A DNA stretch of 22,318 bases, taken from an uncultured Lachnospiraceae bacterium (GTDB lineage: Bacteria; Bacillota; Clostridia; Lachnospirales; Lachnospiraceae). This document shows positions 8,360 to 15,213 of this stretch, piece after piece. Location: the NCBI GenBank assembly GCA_910584325.1, contig CAJTZH010000044.1:1-22318 (forward strand), written 5' to 3'. The notes below the pieces were generated by a model. It did not search any database. It saw only the letters and a list, made by a program, of their open reading frames with translations, and was not told where the DNA came from. The position numbers and the translations under genes were made by a program. Position 1 is the stretch's first letter, and every line of letters begins with the position of its first letter.

Positions 8360-8380
8360 ACTTACAATTTCCTCCTAAAT

Positions 8381-8442
8381 AAAAATCCTCTTCATGCCAA
8401 TCATAGAATACGCAGTATTCATGATACGTCACGAGAAGAGGA
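8381..8442 (-). terminator. Riboswitch-controlled intrinsic terminator before btuF
   Basis: On the minus strand TCCTCTTC (8442-8435) pairs with GAAGAGGA (8393-8386) and is followed by TTTTT (8385-8381). The loop contains a nested hairpin, GAATAC-GCA-GTATTC. The ribosome binding site of btuF comes immediately after. The 3' arm overlaps a sequence that can instead pair with 8501-8509, which makes it a switchable terminator. Confidence 0.75.
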
Positions 8443-8500
8443 CACCAAAAACACGAATGAAACCAGCGTCTCATCCGCTTATTGTACTACCAGTTACTCG

Positions 8501-8509
8501 TGGCATGAA
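8501..8509 (-). promoter_or_regulatory. Antiterminator arm of the cobalamin riboswitch
   Basis: TTCATGCCA on the minus strand is perfectly complementary, over 9 bp, to TGGCATGAA at 8399-8391, which includes part of the terminator 3' arm. The adjoining CACGAG (8502-8497) is also complementary to CTCGTG (8435-8430) beside the terminator 5' arm. Pairing here would prevent terminator formation. Confidence 0.6.
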
Positions 8510-8549
8510 CCGGACAGATAAATCTTGTACCATATTCTGTCCTAAAAAT

Positions 8550-8730
8550 TCCGTACCGAACCCAGGCAGGTCTCCTGACTTGCTTCTCAACACGCATAAC
8601 GCCTTCCCAATCGCTCAGTGGCATCCTGTTACACGCTAAAAGCTTACAGTGACGAGTTCGTACAGGATTTGCACCTGTTTCCCTTTTCACCGGAACCAAA
8701 GCATCCGCTTCGTCCGGCACCTGTTTCGCT
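8550..8730 (-). ncRNA. Cobalamin (adenosylcobalamin) riboswitch
   Basis: Read on the minus strand, the conserved elements appear in order: GGTGCCGG, AAAAGGGAA, GGTGCAAATCCTGTACG, CACTGTAA, GGGAAGGC, and the B12 box AAGTCAGGAGACCTGCCT (about 8577-8560). This is the standard cobalamin riboswitch layout. It lies in the leader of btuF-btuC-btuD and should shut the operon off when adenosylcobalamin is plentiful. Exact ends are approximate. Confidence 0.95.
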
Positions 8731-8748
8731 ATTTAATTTTCTTTCACT

Positions 8749-8777
8749 AATCTATCATACCTTTTAACCTTTGTCTA
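8749..8777 (-). promoter_or_regulatory. Promoter of the cobalamin uptake operon
   Basis: TAGACA (8777-8772) and TAGATT (8754-8749) on the minus strand, with a 17-bp spacer, place the transcript start near 8742, just before the riboswitch aptamer. The -35 box overlaps the last codon of the DUF3783 gene. Confidence 0.5.
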
Positions 8778-9203
8778 CCTGTTTTTTCCAAACAGCATGG
8801 CGGCTCTTTCTTTTATCAGCTCTTTCGTCAGTTCCTCGATTGTCCATTCTTCATTTGTCGGAGTGACAACCGCCTTTAACGAAACCGGCTCGATTCCCGC
8901 CGTCTTATATGCCGCGAGAAACTCATCCAGCTTAGTTTTTGTAAGATTGGAAAAAAGCAAAATCTCCGGGCTATCTTCACCCTCCGTTTGCGCGCCGTCT
9001 GATATAAAATCTCCCCCAAGCGGCATCAAACCGTTTTCTATGTTTGATGTTATTTCTTTTATGGTTCTGAATCTGTCGCGCTCCATCAGCCTGATATAAC
9101 GAATCCCAAGACCGCCGCACAGATTTTCAATTAACAGAGATTTACCGTCTCCTAATCCCACAGTATATATAAATGGTTCCTTTCGAAGCACTTTCAAACT
9201 CAT
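8775..9203 (-). CDS. DUF3783 domain protein
   Basis: A 142-residue soluble protein. The C-terminal half, ILLFSNLTKTKLDEFLAAYKTAGIEPVSLKAVVTPTNEEWTI in short pieces, is the DUF3783 domain seen in many clostridia. The N-terminal half, with VGLGDGKSLLIENLCGGLGI, has a superficial Gly-Lys-Ser but no real P-loop. No function is established. It starts 3 bp after the amidase stop, so the two are cotranscribed. Its end abuts the promoter of the cobalamin operon. Confidence 0.8.
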   Translation of the reverse strand: MSLKVLRKEPFIYTVGLGDGKSLLIENLCGGLGIRYIRLMERDRFRTIKEITSNIENGLMPLGGDFISDGAQTEGEDSPEILLFSNLTKTKLDEFLAAYKTAGIEPVSLKAVVTPTNEEWTIEELTKELIKERAAMLFGKNR

Positions 9204-9206
9204 TCT

Positions 9207-9989
9207 CTACTCACTTTCTCGATTAATATATTCTATCATGCCAGCCGCGATGCCGTATGCCATTTTTGACTGATATTCCGAATCTGTAAGTTTCCCCGCA
9301 TCCTGCCTGTTGCTTAAATATCCTGTCTCCACAAGAACAGCCGGCATATCCGTCTCCCGGATGACAACATAGTCATTTTCCCGCACATGCATATCATTGG
9401 CATCGGTTATGGCAAGTATCTGATTGTGCACCATCGTCGCAAGCCGTTCTCCGCTTGCCGAATTTTCCATATAGTAAGTTTCCACTCCCGAAATATCCGT
9501 CCGCTCTTCCAGATAATTACAGTGGACGCTCACAAACAAGTCCACGCCGGCATTATTTGCCAGCTCGGCGCGTTCGTACTTATCGATAAATGTATCGTCT
9601 TCTCTTGACAAAATCACCGTCACACCGGCACCCTCCAGATAGGCTTTCACCAGTTTCGCAATTTTTAGCGTAATATCTTTTTCGTCCGCCGTCCCCGAAG
9701 AAGTTCCCGGGTCTTTTCCACCATGCCCCGCGTCAACCATAACGGAAACCTTTTTTGTGACTTTCGGAAGCTGCTGCGATGCGTCTGTCTGCCACTCACT
9801 GTCCTGTTTCACCCACGCTTCCTTCGTCTCCTCTTTGTCGTCTGCGTTTCCCTGCGGCAGAAACTGCGCTTTCAGCGCGAATATCAGCGCCAGTACTACC
9901 ACAAGTAAAGCGCCGATTACAAGTCCCCTCAGTACATATGCCAGTAAAAGGCGTTTTCCCCTCTTTCTAACCGTTCTTTTTCTACTCAT
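9207..9989 (-). CDS. N-acetylmuramoyl-L-alanine amidase, membrane-anchored (Amidase_3)
   Basis: This zinc enzyme cuts the bond between muramic acid and the stem peptide of peptidoglycan. A basic N-terminus (residues 1-13) and one hydrophobic helix (about 14-40) serve as an anchor or uncleaved signal. A linker of about 40 residues, rich in charged and polar side chains, leads to the catalytic domain (about 80-258). Zinc ligands are His89 in DAGHGG, Glu103 in DEKD and His156 in SVHCN. The catalytic Glu221 is in LVETGYLSN. All are intact. GGGGAGG precedes the ATG. A small hairpin in the leader (10009-10024) carries a second GGGGAGG. The CwlD-type spore cortex amidase is a possible relative, but the assignment is not certain. 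Confidence 0.93.
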   Translation of the reverse strand: MSRKRTVRKRGKRLLLAYVLRGLVIGALLVVVLALIFALKAQFLPQGNADDKEETKEAWVKQDSEWQTDASQQLPKVTKKVSVMVDAGHGGKDPGTSSGTADEKDITLKIAKLVKAYLEGAGVTVILSREDDTFIDKYERAELANNAGVDLFVSVHCNYLEERTDISGVETYYMENSASGERLATMVHNQILAITDANDMHVRENDYVVIRETDMPAVLVETGYLSNRQDAGKLTDSEYQSKMAYGIAAGMIEYINRESE

Positions 9990-10008
9990 ATGTCCTCCCC
10001 GAAGCCGC

Positions 10009-10024
10009 GTACCTCCCCAGGTAC
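10009..10024 (-). repeat. Hairpin in the amidase leader
   Basis: GTACCTGGGGAGGTAC is a perfect 6-bp stem with a GGGG loop. It contains GGGGAGG, the same string as the true ribosome binding site a few bases downstream. It may be chance or a decoy site. Confidence 0.35.
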
Positions 10025-10078
10025 CCGCTCCCTTATTAATTGTACTATGTTATGAAATACTGCGTATCTACAACCGCT

Positions 10079-10756
10079 TTATATCATTTCCCCCAAAATC
10101 GCAATTTTCGTACTATTAAGCCGTTTCTCAAACTGTTCAAAAAAATCTGCGTCCCTCTCAAAAGACGTGACGTAAAAATTTTGCAAAATCAGCATATTTA
10201 CCGTCCTTGCCCGTTGTCCATCCTCCTGTCTTGCGACATATTCCGTCAATTCTTTGATAAAGTAATGCCATTTACAGATATACGCCTCATACTTTGCCGT
10301 CTCGGGCGTATCCAGCCAGTTCTTTATCTTAACCTTGGATGGATTTTGAAACCGGCACTGATTTGTCTGCAAAAAATAAGAAAAACTGCCGTTCTCATAG
10401 ATTCTGCCCAGCGGAAACAGCCGGCAGATACCCGGACGATGTGAATGAATCCTGCACCGTCCCTCCTGATTTAGAAAACCGCACGCTCCGCCCTTACCCG
10501 CCATCGCAATATGCGGCAATATGATACCGTCATACACCGACAACGCTATCAATCCCTCCTGTAGCAGCGCCTCAAACGATTTCCCACACCCATTGGTCAT
10601 GCGGACAATATCATACGGGTCAAGCACAATGGTATCGTCCATTCCACGGCAGCAGTCTGAACATCCCTCGCATCCCGCACACCCTGCCTTTACCATATCA
10701 TTCAAACCATACCGTCTTCCGTCGGAAATGTCCTCAAACGTGCCCTCCCGTCTCAT
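10079..10756 (-). CDS. YkgJ family cysteine-cluster protein
   Basis: A 225-residue soluble protein. The N-terminal CAGCEGCSDCC (about residues 26-36) is the CxxCxxC-type cluster of the YkgJ/CxxCxxCC family, probably binding zinc or an Fe-S cluster. Further conserved cysteines lie in GACGFLNQEGRCRIHSHRPGICRLFPLG, followed by a late Cys in NQCRF. The start at 10756 is chosen over the ATG at 10819 because AAGGGG lies ten bases before it and the extra 21 residues would be encoded by a tandem repeat. The role of the family is not settled. The gene stands alone behind the repeats at 10775-10870. Confidence 0.85.
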   Translation of the reverse strand: MRREGTFEDISDGRRYGLNDMVKAGCAGCEGCSDCCRGMDDTIVLDPYDIVRMTNGCGKSFEALLQEGLIALSVYDGIILPHIAMAGKGGACGFLNQEGRCRIHSHRPGICRLFPLGRIYENGSFSYFLQTNQCRFQNPSKVKIKNWLDTPETAKYEAYICKWHYFIKELTEYVARQEDGQRARTVNMLILQNFYVTSFERDADFFEQFEKRLNSTKIAILGEMI

Positions 10757-10774
10757 GAAATTACTACCCCTTTC

Positions 10775-10870
10775 CGAGAGTTTGTATTCTACAATCAGTC
10801 TATCATGAATGCTTTGCATTCTATGATTAGTATATTGTGAATGCTCTGCATTCTACAATTAGTATACCAT
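10775..10870. repeat. Three tandem 32-bp repeats with inner dyads
   Basis: Units at 10775-10806, 10807-10838 and 10839-10870. Units 2 and 3 each contain a perfect inverted repeat, GAATGC-TTT-GCATTC and GAATGC-TCT-GCATTC, and share TTCTA..ATTAGTATA. Unit 1 is more diverged and keeps TATTCTACAATCAGT. On the minus strand each unit contributes a TATACT/TAGACT-like box, and TTGTAG lies 18 bp before the next one. The block fills the space upstream of the YkgJ-type gene and may contain its promoter. Confidence 0.75.
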
Positions 10871-10874
10871 AGGT

Positions 10875-11282
10875 TTAGTGCAATTTCATTCCCAATTTTC
10901 CACAGATAAAATAAAAAATCAAAACCCAGCCATATTTCACCAGCCAGCCATCCGCTCCCACACTATAAACAACCAGCCCGGATAACAGAAAAACCAAGCT
11001 TATCTCAATTAAAAAAATCACCAGCGCAAACGTGCTTTCTCCTTCATTATCTATGCAGAAAAGACGACAGATTACCAAAAGCGCAATCGGATTCATAAAA
11101 AAGTAGAATACAAGCAATGTAAACTCATTGTGACTAAAGAAAATTCTTGGCGCAAAAAAATTCCACAGAATAATAAAAACAGAATAACGGATAAGACAGC
11201 TTTTGAGACGCTGCGTCTGCTCTTCGGTCAGGTCGGTATGGATGTGGATGTGGATTTTATTCTTATTTTTGTTAAAAAACAT
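10875..11282 (-). CDS. Four-TM membrane protein, last gene of the ABC operon
   Basis: A 135-residue protein with a polar N-terminus (KIHIHIHTDLTEEQTQRLKSC, unusual for its alternating His-Ile) and four hydrophobic helices at roughly 30-50, 53-76, 84-108 and 113-133. It overlaps the end of the ATPase gene by 11 bp, and GGGGGAAG precedes its ATG, so it is translated as part of the operon. I do not recognise the family. It could be an accessory subunit of the transporter or an unrelated passenger. No terminator is visible after it, and the 32-bp repeats begin right behind its stop. Confidence 0.6.
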   Translation of the reverse strand: MFFNKNKNKIHIHIHTDLTEEQTQRLKSCLIRYSVFIILWNFFAPRIFFSHNEFTLLVFYFFMNPIALLVICRLFCIDNEGESTFALVIFLIEISLVFLLSGLVVYSVGADGWLVKYGWVLIFYFICGKLGMKLH

Positions 11283-12126
11283 TCATCTTCCCCCTTTTCA
11301 TGATATACATATACGCGTCCTCAAGCCTTGGCGTTACCGGTACTCCAATCCTTTCCCCTGTCAGAATCCTCGCCGTCTTTTTTCCCTCTTTGATGTATTC
11401 CTGCACAATAAACGCCGTATCTTGAAACTCTGTATCGTCATAATCCTGCACTTCCTTTACAATACCGTCAACGGCGTTAATTAATTCCTCCACTGTGTCA
11501 TTCGCGGCAATTTTCCCATCTTTCATAACAATAATTTTATCGCACAAAACTTCTATCTCTTCCACAATATGCGTAGAAATTAAAACCGTTTTATTTTTTT
11601 CAAACTGCAACATTAATCGCTTAAATTTAATACGCTCCTCCGGGTCCAATCCTGCCGTCGGCTCGTCCATAATCAGCAAATCGGGGTTGCCTAAAACTGC
11701 CTGCGCAATCCCAAGCCTCCTGACCATACCTCCCGACAATTCACCGCACTTTTTCTTCACATAATCCGTCATGCCGGCAAATTCAAGACAACGGTGTATT
11801 TCTTCCTTTTCCTCTTTCTTCGGGAGTTTTTTAAGTCTCGCGAAATACTCCATCATCTCATAAACCGTCATTTCCGCAAACCCTGAAAAATGCTGCGGCA
11901 GATACCCGATTCTGTTTTCCTTTTTTGCCTTCGATACTGTTTTTCCGTCAATCAGTATTTTCCCCTTATAATCATCATACAACTCCGTAATACAGCGCAT
12001 CAGCGTTGTTTTTCCCGCCCCGTTTGGTCCGAGGATTCCGTAAATTCCCTCATTTAATGTTAAATCCAGATTCTCAAGAACTGCTTTTTTCTTAAATTTC
12101 TTGGTAAGCTGTTTTATCTCAATCAT
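11272..12126 (-). CDS. ABC transporter ATP-binding protein
   Basis: A 284-residue ATPase of the ABC-2 export type. Walker A GPNGAGKTT, signature LSGGM (in GELSGGMVRRLGIAQA), Walker B LLIMDEPTAGLDP and switch His in STHIVEE are all present. The last 60-70 residues form a C-terminal extension typical of this class. The start at 12126 is preferred over ATG 12132 because GGAGG lies seven bases before it and only one base before the other. It would energise the two membrane proteins encoded immediately upstream. Those lack similarity to nutrient importers, so export or a resistance/sensing role is more likely than uptake. The substrate is unknown. Confidence 0.92.
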   Translation of the reverse strand: MIEIKQLTKKFKKKAVLENLDLTLNEGIYGILGPNGAGKTTLMRCITELYDDYKGKILIDGKTVSKAKKENRIGYLPQHFSGFAEMTVYEMMEYFARLKKLPKKEEKEEIHRCLEFAGMTDYVKKKCGELSGGMVRRLGIAQAVLGNPDLLIMDEPTAGLDPEERIKFKRLMLQFEKNKTVLISTHIVEEIEVLCDKIIVMKDGKIAANDTVEELINAVDGIVKEVQDYDDTEFQDTAFIVQEYIKEGKKTARILTGERIGVPVTPRLEDAYMYIMKRGKMNVF

Positions 12127-12141
12127 ATCCATACCTCCCCG

Positions 12142-12789
12142 TCAATAATAATCACAGTAAGCGTCATTTAATATACTTCCTAATATGTACGCAATCACCG
12201 TAACCGCAATATATGGCAGCAGGCGCACAAAAAATTCCGCCTCAATATACCATATTCCAACAGAGGTGTACGCCATAGAATTGCCAAAAACATATGCCGC
12301 ATCCGGCATCAGTGAATACAGCATATAGATAATTAACGCCATATAAGGTATTATCGTGGAATGTGTTAAATAGATCAGAAAATAGCACACTCCTCCAAAC
12401 ATATAAATAAACACCATCATCTGCAAAATCAATGAAACCATATATTCCGAATCCGCAAAATAATCCGCAATGACATATACAACCGCTGTCATCAGAAAAT
12501 AAACGGTACTTAAAACAAGCGTCTCTTCCAGCTTATTCCGACTGTTCAGATAATAAATTTCCCGCCCCTCATCTTCCATATAACTCTTAAAATAATAGAC
12601 AATCCACCATATCGCGCCGACAGGAACAATATAATTGCCGGCATAATAAAACGCATCGTCTATCAGATAACCGATTGCGTGCATCCAATAAATGCAAAGC
12701 GGCAGCAGCACCCATACCAGGAAAACCGGTACCAGTGAAGCCACTCCCACACTTTTTAACTTTTTATAAATATAAATATATCTCATCAT
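12142..12789 (-). CDS. Second membrane subunit of the ABC operon
   Basis: A 215-residue protein with six hydrophobic helices: VPVFLVWVLLPLCIYW, VPVGAIWWIVYYF, TVYFLMTAVVYVIADYF, LILQMMVFIYMFGGVCYFLIYL, MALIIYMLYSLM and LLPYIAVTVIAYILGSIL. Size and helix count fit an ABC-2 type permease half, although I see no specific family signature. The start at 12789 gives an ATGA overlap with the stop of the upstream gene, a strong sign of translational coupling, so the ATG at 12813 is rejected. It sits between the large membrane protein and the ATPase gene and most likely forms the channel together with the former. Confidence 0.75.
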   Translation of the reverse strand: MMRYIYIYKKLKSVGVASLVPVFLVWVLLPLCIYWMHAIGYLIDDAFYYAGNYIVPVGAIWWIVYYFKSYMEDEGREIYYLNSRNKLEETLVLSTVYFLMTAVVYVIADYFADSEYMVSLILQMMVFIYMFGGVCYFLIYLTHSTIIPYMALIIYMLYSLMPDAAYVFGNSMAYTSVGIWYIEAEFFVRLLPYIAVTVIAYILGSILNDAYCDYY

Positions 12790-14537
12790 TGTTCTCCCTG
12801 CCGGTTCTGACACGGATAAGGAATCTTTCCCTCAAGCTCCTCATATTTAAGCCTGCCTTCCAAACCCAGAAACTGCCCCACAATACAATCATCCATATAA
12901 AATGCCGTATTCATATCAGTGACTCCAAACATTGGAATGATATACCAGTCCTTCCCCCGAATGTCATATCCGGCTTCCGAATACAGCTCCTGCAGTTGAT
13001 AGAAACAATCAACAATTTCTTCCCTTGAATATCCAAGTCTCGGGTACACAATCCTTGACTGTTCTACATGAAATTCCTCCAGGCAAAGTCCCCAGAATAA
13101 AAGACAGCCCTGCGCCGTTCCCGCAAAACAATTTGTGCCGACCGTCTCCAGATTCGAAACGACATTTCTCCTGCTGTCTACCGTCACATGAAATTTAATC
13201 AATTCTTCCTGTACCTCTCTTGCGTAACACTCCAACGTTTCATCATATACCCGCCGGACTCCCGCCTGCGGATACCACGCAAAATTCGGCGGTAAATCGA
13301 TTACATCTGAATTAACAAGGTGAAGCTCATTATTCCCGTGATATTTCATAACAACCGTATCCGTTTTCACCGTATTATCAACTCTGATATAATCGGACAT
13401 TCTCTCGTAGGGCAGCGCATTACCCTCCCCATCCGTTACCGCATCAACTTCGTAACTGTGAACCAACGTAAAATAATAACAATCCACATCCGTCGTATCG
13501 ACTTTTAGCTGTGCCGTTGCTTTTAATTCACGCTTTGTTTCAATATCAAGCGTCATGTCCGTGATTTTAAAATGCGGTACGTCAACCGTCTCCAACAGCA
13601 CTGCATATGTATTGTCCGCCAACATTCTTGAACGACGCGGATTATAATAATTATGCATGGAATCAATACTGTCATAACTGTCCCACAGCTCCCACGCGTA
13701 ATATGTCATACCTGCGTGATGATACAGATACAAATCAAAACAGGTAAGAATAATCATCATACCTGCTGCTACAGCCTTCTTCTTTTTATCTGCTATCCGC
13801 AGCATCAAAAAAACGCCAAACAACAGAATCCAAAATAACGTCTTCCACCAGTTGACCGGCTCAACCGCCATGATATACTCAAAATCGGATATTGCCGCGG
13901 TACTCCTCGCATATACCTGTATCATTTCTCCAATGGTATACAGAATACTGTCCTTACCGGAAGCAAAATATTTAAATAATGTATTGGAAATCCCACTGCA
14001 GAAAAGCAGAATGACTAACCCCAGAAAGATATAGCTTTGGTACGGATTACTTCCAAGCGCCGCCAAAGAGCCGATAACTGCCGCAAGTAACAAAAACATA
14101 AAAAAATACAGGGTAAAAGCTTTTATCATAAACACTGCATACTCATAATAGGCGCATCCCATGCGCGCCGCTACAACAACACAGTCGCTCCATAACGCCG
14201 CCGTATATCCTGCGGCAATCACGACTAACACGGACACCTGCGTGAGCATCAGTTTCATTCTGCCGGTAACCGACAGTTCTATAACGTCTTTTATCCCTGT
14301 AATATTTATTTTTTTTATATATCTGTATGCTAAAACCAAAAACACAATAAAAGCAATCTTATCTGTGGGCATCATGTAATAATGAAATTCTGTGACAATC
14401 CCCCAATAAAGCGGTCCGTCAACCGACGGTACATGCATATGTCCACCCACAAACAATATCTGTCCCGCAAGCAGCAGAAACAAGATAATAACATTCCATT
14501 TATCCTTTAAGAACTGCTTTAAGCATACGTTAAACAT
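12786..14537 (-). CDS. ABC-2 type membrane protein with an M1-peptidase-like outer domain lacking the zinc site
   Basis: The protein has 583 residues. Seven hydrophobic helices (about 14-34, 59-74, 96-115, 139-160, 167-188, 231-249, 255-272) are followed by about 310 residues that should lie outside the cell. This part resembles the N-terminal beta domain of M1 aminopeptidases: ELKATAQLKV, a DGEGNALPYER turn, TVVMKYHGNNE, LPPNFAWYPQAG, then FHVTVDSRRNVVSNLE and FAGTAQGCLLFWG. Fusions of ABC permeases to M1 peptidases are known, but this one ends before any HExxH motif, so no zinc site exists. It starts 6 bp after the small exported protein's stop and is coupled to the next gene by ATGA. A sensor or binding role is inferred. 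Confidence 0.75.
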   Translation of the reverse strand: MFNVCLKQFLKDKWNVIILFLLLAGQILFVGGHMHVPSVDGPLYWGIVTEFHYYMMPTDKIAFIVFLVLAYRYIKKINITGIKDVIELSVTGRMKLMLTQVSVLVVIAAGYTAALWSDCVVVAARMGCAYYEYAVFMIKAFTLYFFMFLLLAAVIGSLAALGSNPYQSYIFLGLVILLFCSGISNTLFKYFASGKDSILYTIGEMIQVYARSTAAISDFEYIMAVEPVNWWKTLFWILLFGVFLMLRIADKKKKAVAAGMMIILTCFDLYLYHHAGMTYYAWELWDSYDSIDSMHNYYNPRRSRMLADNTYAVLLETVDVPHFKITDMTLDIETKRELKATAQLKVDTTDVDCYYFTLVHSYEVDAVTDGEGNALPYERMSDYIRVDNTVKTDTVVMKYHGNNELHLVNSDVIDLPPNFAWYPQAGVRRVYDETLECYAREVQEELIKFHVTVDSRRNVVSNLETVGTNCFAGTAQGCLLFWGLCLEEFHVEQSRIVYPRLGYSREEIVDCFYQLQELYSEAGYDIRGKDWYIIPMFGVTDMNTAFYMDDCIVGQFLGLEGRLKYEELEGKIPYPCQNRQGEQ

Positions 14538-14543
14538 AATACT

Positions 14544-14989
14544 CTACTCCACTTCAGCATTAATCCTCTCTATTTCCATCGGCATACTGCTGTCTGAACT
14601 GTCATAGAGCAGTGCTCCGGCAACACAATTTTTCTTCGGATTTGCTGGAGTATTTCCATAAATGACAACAAGCGCATAATTCGAATTAACTTGCAATGTC
14701 CCTGTCTCCGTGGAATCTTTAGAAAGTGTTTTTGTATCTGCCAGCGAAGTTGCAAATCCCGGATTAGACCTCTTACGAATCTCGAAAGTCACGTCATACT
14801 CACAGGTTACTCCTGTTGTAAAGTAATAATTCACCGGATTGACCAAAATAGGCAAATCTGATGTCATAACACTTTTTTCGTCCGCATGTAACAATGCGGA
14901 CACGCTGTTTGCATTCACGATATATGTACAGGAAAATGCGATACAAAAACAACAAAGAATAAGAACAGTACGTTTAAGATTTTTTTCAT
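14544..14989 (-). pseudogene. Small exported protein, frameshifted at an A7 tract in the signal peptide
   Basis: An ideal ribosome binding site (GGGAGG, eight bases) precedes ATG 14989, but that frame closes after 24 codons. The body of the gene lies in another frame, open from GTG 14918 to 14544 (124 residues; VTCEYDVTFEIRKRS, SNYALVVIYGN). If the run of seven A at 14986-14980 had one more A, the two would join. The product would begin MKKNLKRTVLILCC, with a hydrophobic stretch and NANSVSA as a cleavage site, which is a convincing signal peptide. The mature part looks beta-rich, with two cysteines. It is the first gene of the ABC operon. The shift may be real, phase-variable, bypassed by slippage, or an assembly error. 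Confidence 0.65.
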
Positions 14990-15031
14990 GATTTCGTTCC
15001 TCCCGAATATTTTAAAATTATTAGCAAATTA

Positions 15032-15061
15032 ATTGTAACATATTTATTTAAAAAAAAACAA
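15032..15061 (-). promoter_or_regulatory. Promoter of the exported-protein/ABC operon
   Basis: TTGTTT (15061-15056) and an extended -10, TGT TACAAT (15040-15032), lie 18 bp apart on the minus strand. An AT-rich tract with nine consecutive T fills the spacer. The predicted transcript starts about 35 bp before the ATG at 14989. Confidence 0.6.
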
Positions 15062-15103
15062 TTATTTGTAATATTTCCTCTCCCAATTTCACGCCCTCCT
15101 CTC

Positions 15104-15131
15104 TAAATTTTCCAGTTCCGCCGCCCGATAT
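15104..15131 (+). promoter_or_regulatory. Sigma-D (FliA-type, flagellar) promoter
   Basis: TAAA (15104-15107), 16 bp, then CCCGATAT (15124-15131), one mismatch from the sigma-D consensus TAAA-N15-GCCGATAT. No sigma-A promoter is evident for the downstream gene. Confidence 0.65.
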
Positions 15132-15142
15132 ACATAACAGCT

Positions 15143-15164
15143 AAGGGAACCGCCTAATTCCCTT
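15143..15164 (+). repeat. Leader hairpin upstream of the EF-hand-like gene
   Basis: AAGGGAA and TTCCCTT form a 7-bp inverted repeat with an 8-base loop, starting about 5 bases after the expected sigma-D transcript start. Such 5' hairpins can stabilise mRNA. The function is inferred. Confidence 0.4.
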
Positions 15165-15213
15165 CAAACTGTCTGTTAGCCTCATTCTTAAGGAAAAGGA
15201 GAGAGGCGATAAA

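Noticed and set aside
8394..8720. ORFs in both directions across the btuF leader (8394-8639, 8487-8720, 8238-8474)
   Set aside because: They overlap the cobalamin riboswitch and its terminator, and the conserved RNA elements fully explain the sequence.
14915..14989. In-frame TGA read as selenocysteine or tryptophan in the short frame after ATG 14989
   Set aside because: The downstream conserved-looking body is in a different frame, so recoding of TGA would not join them. A one-base shift does.
15143..15164. Leader hairpin as a terminator or riboswitch
   Set aside because: It has no T-run and no known aptamer elements. The stem is short, so it is listed only as an inverted repeat.
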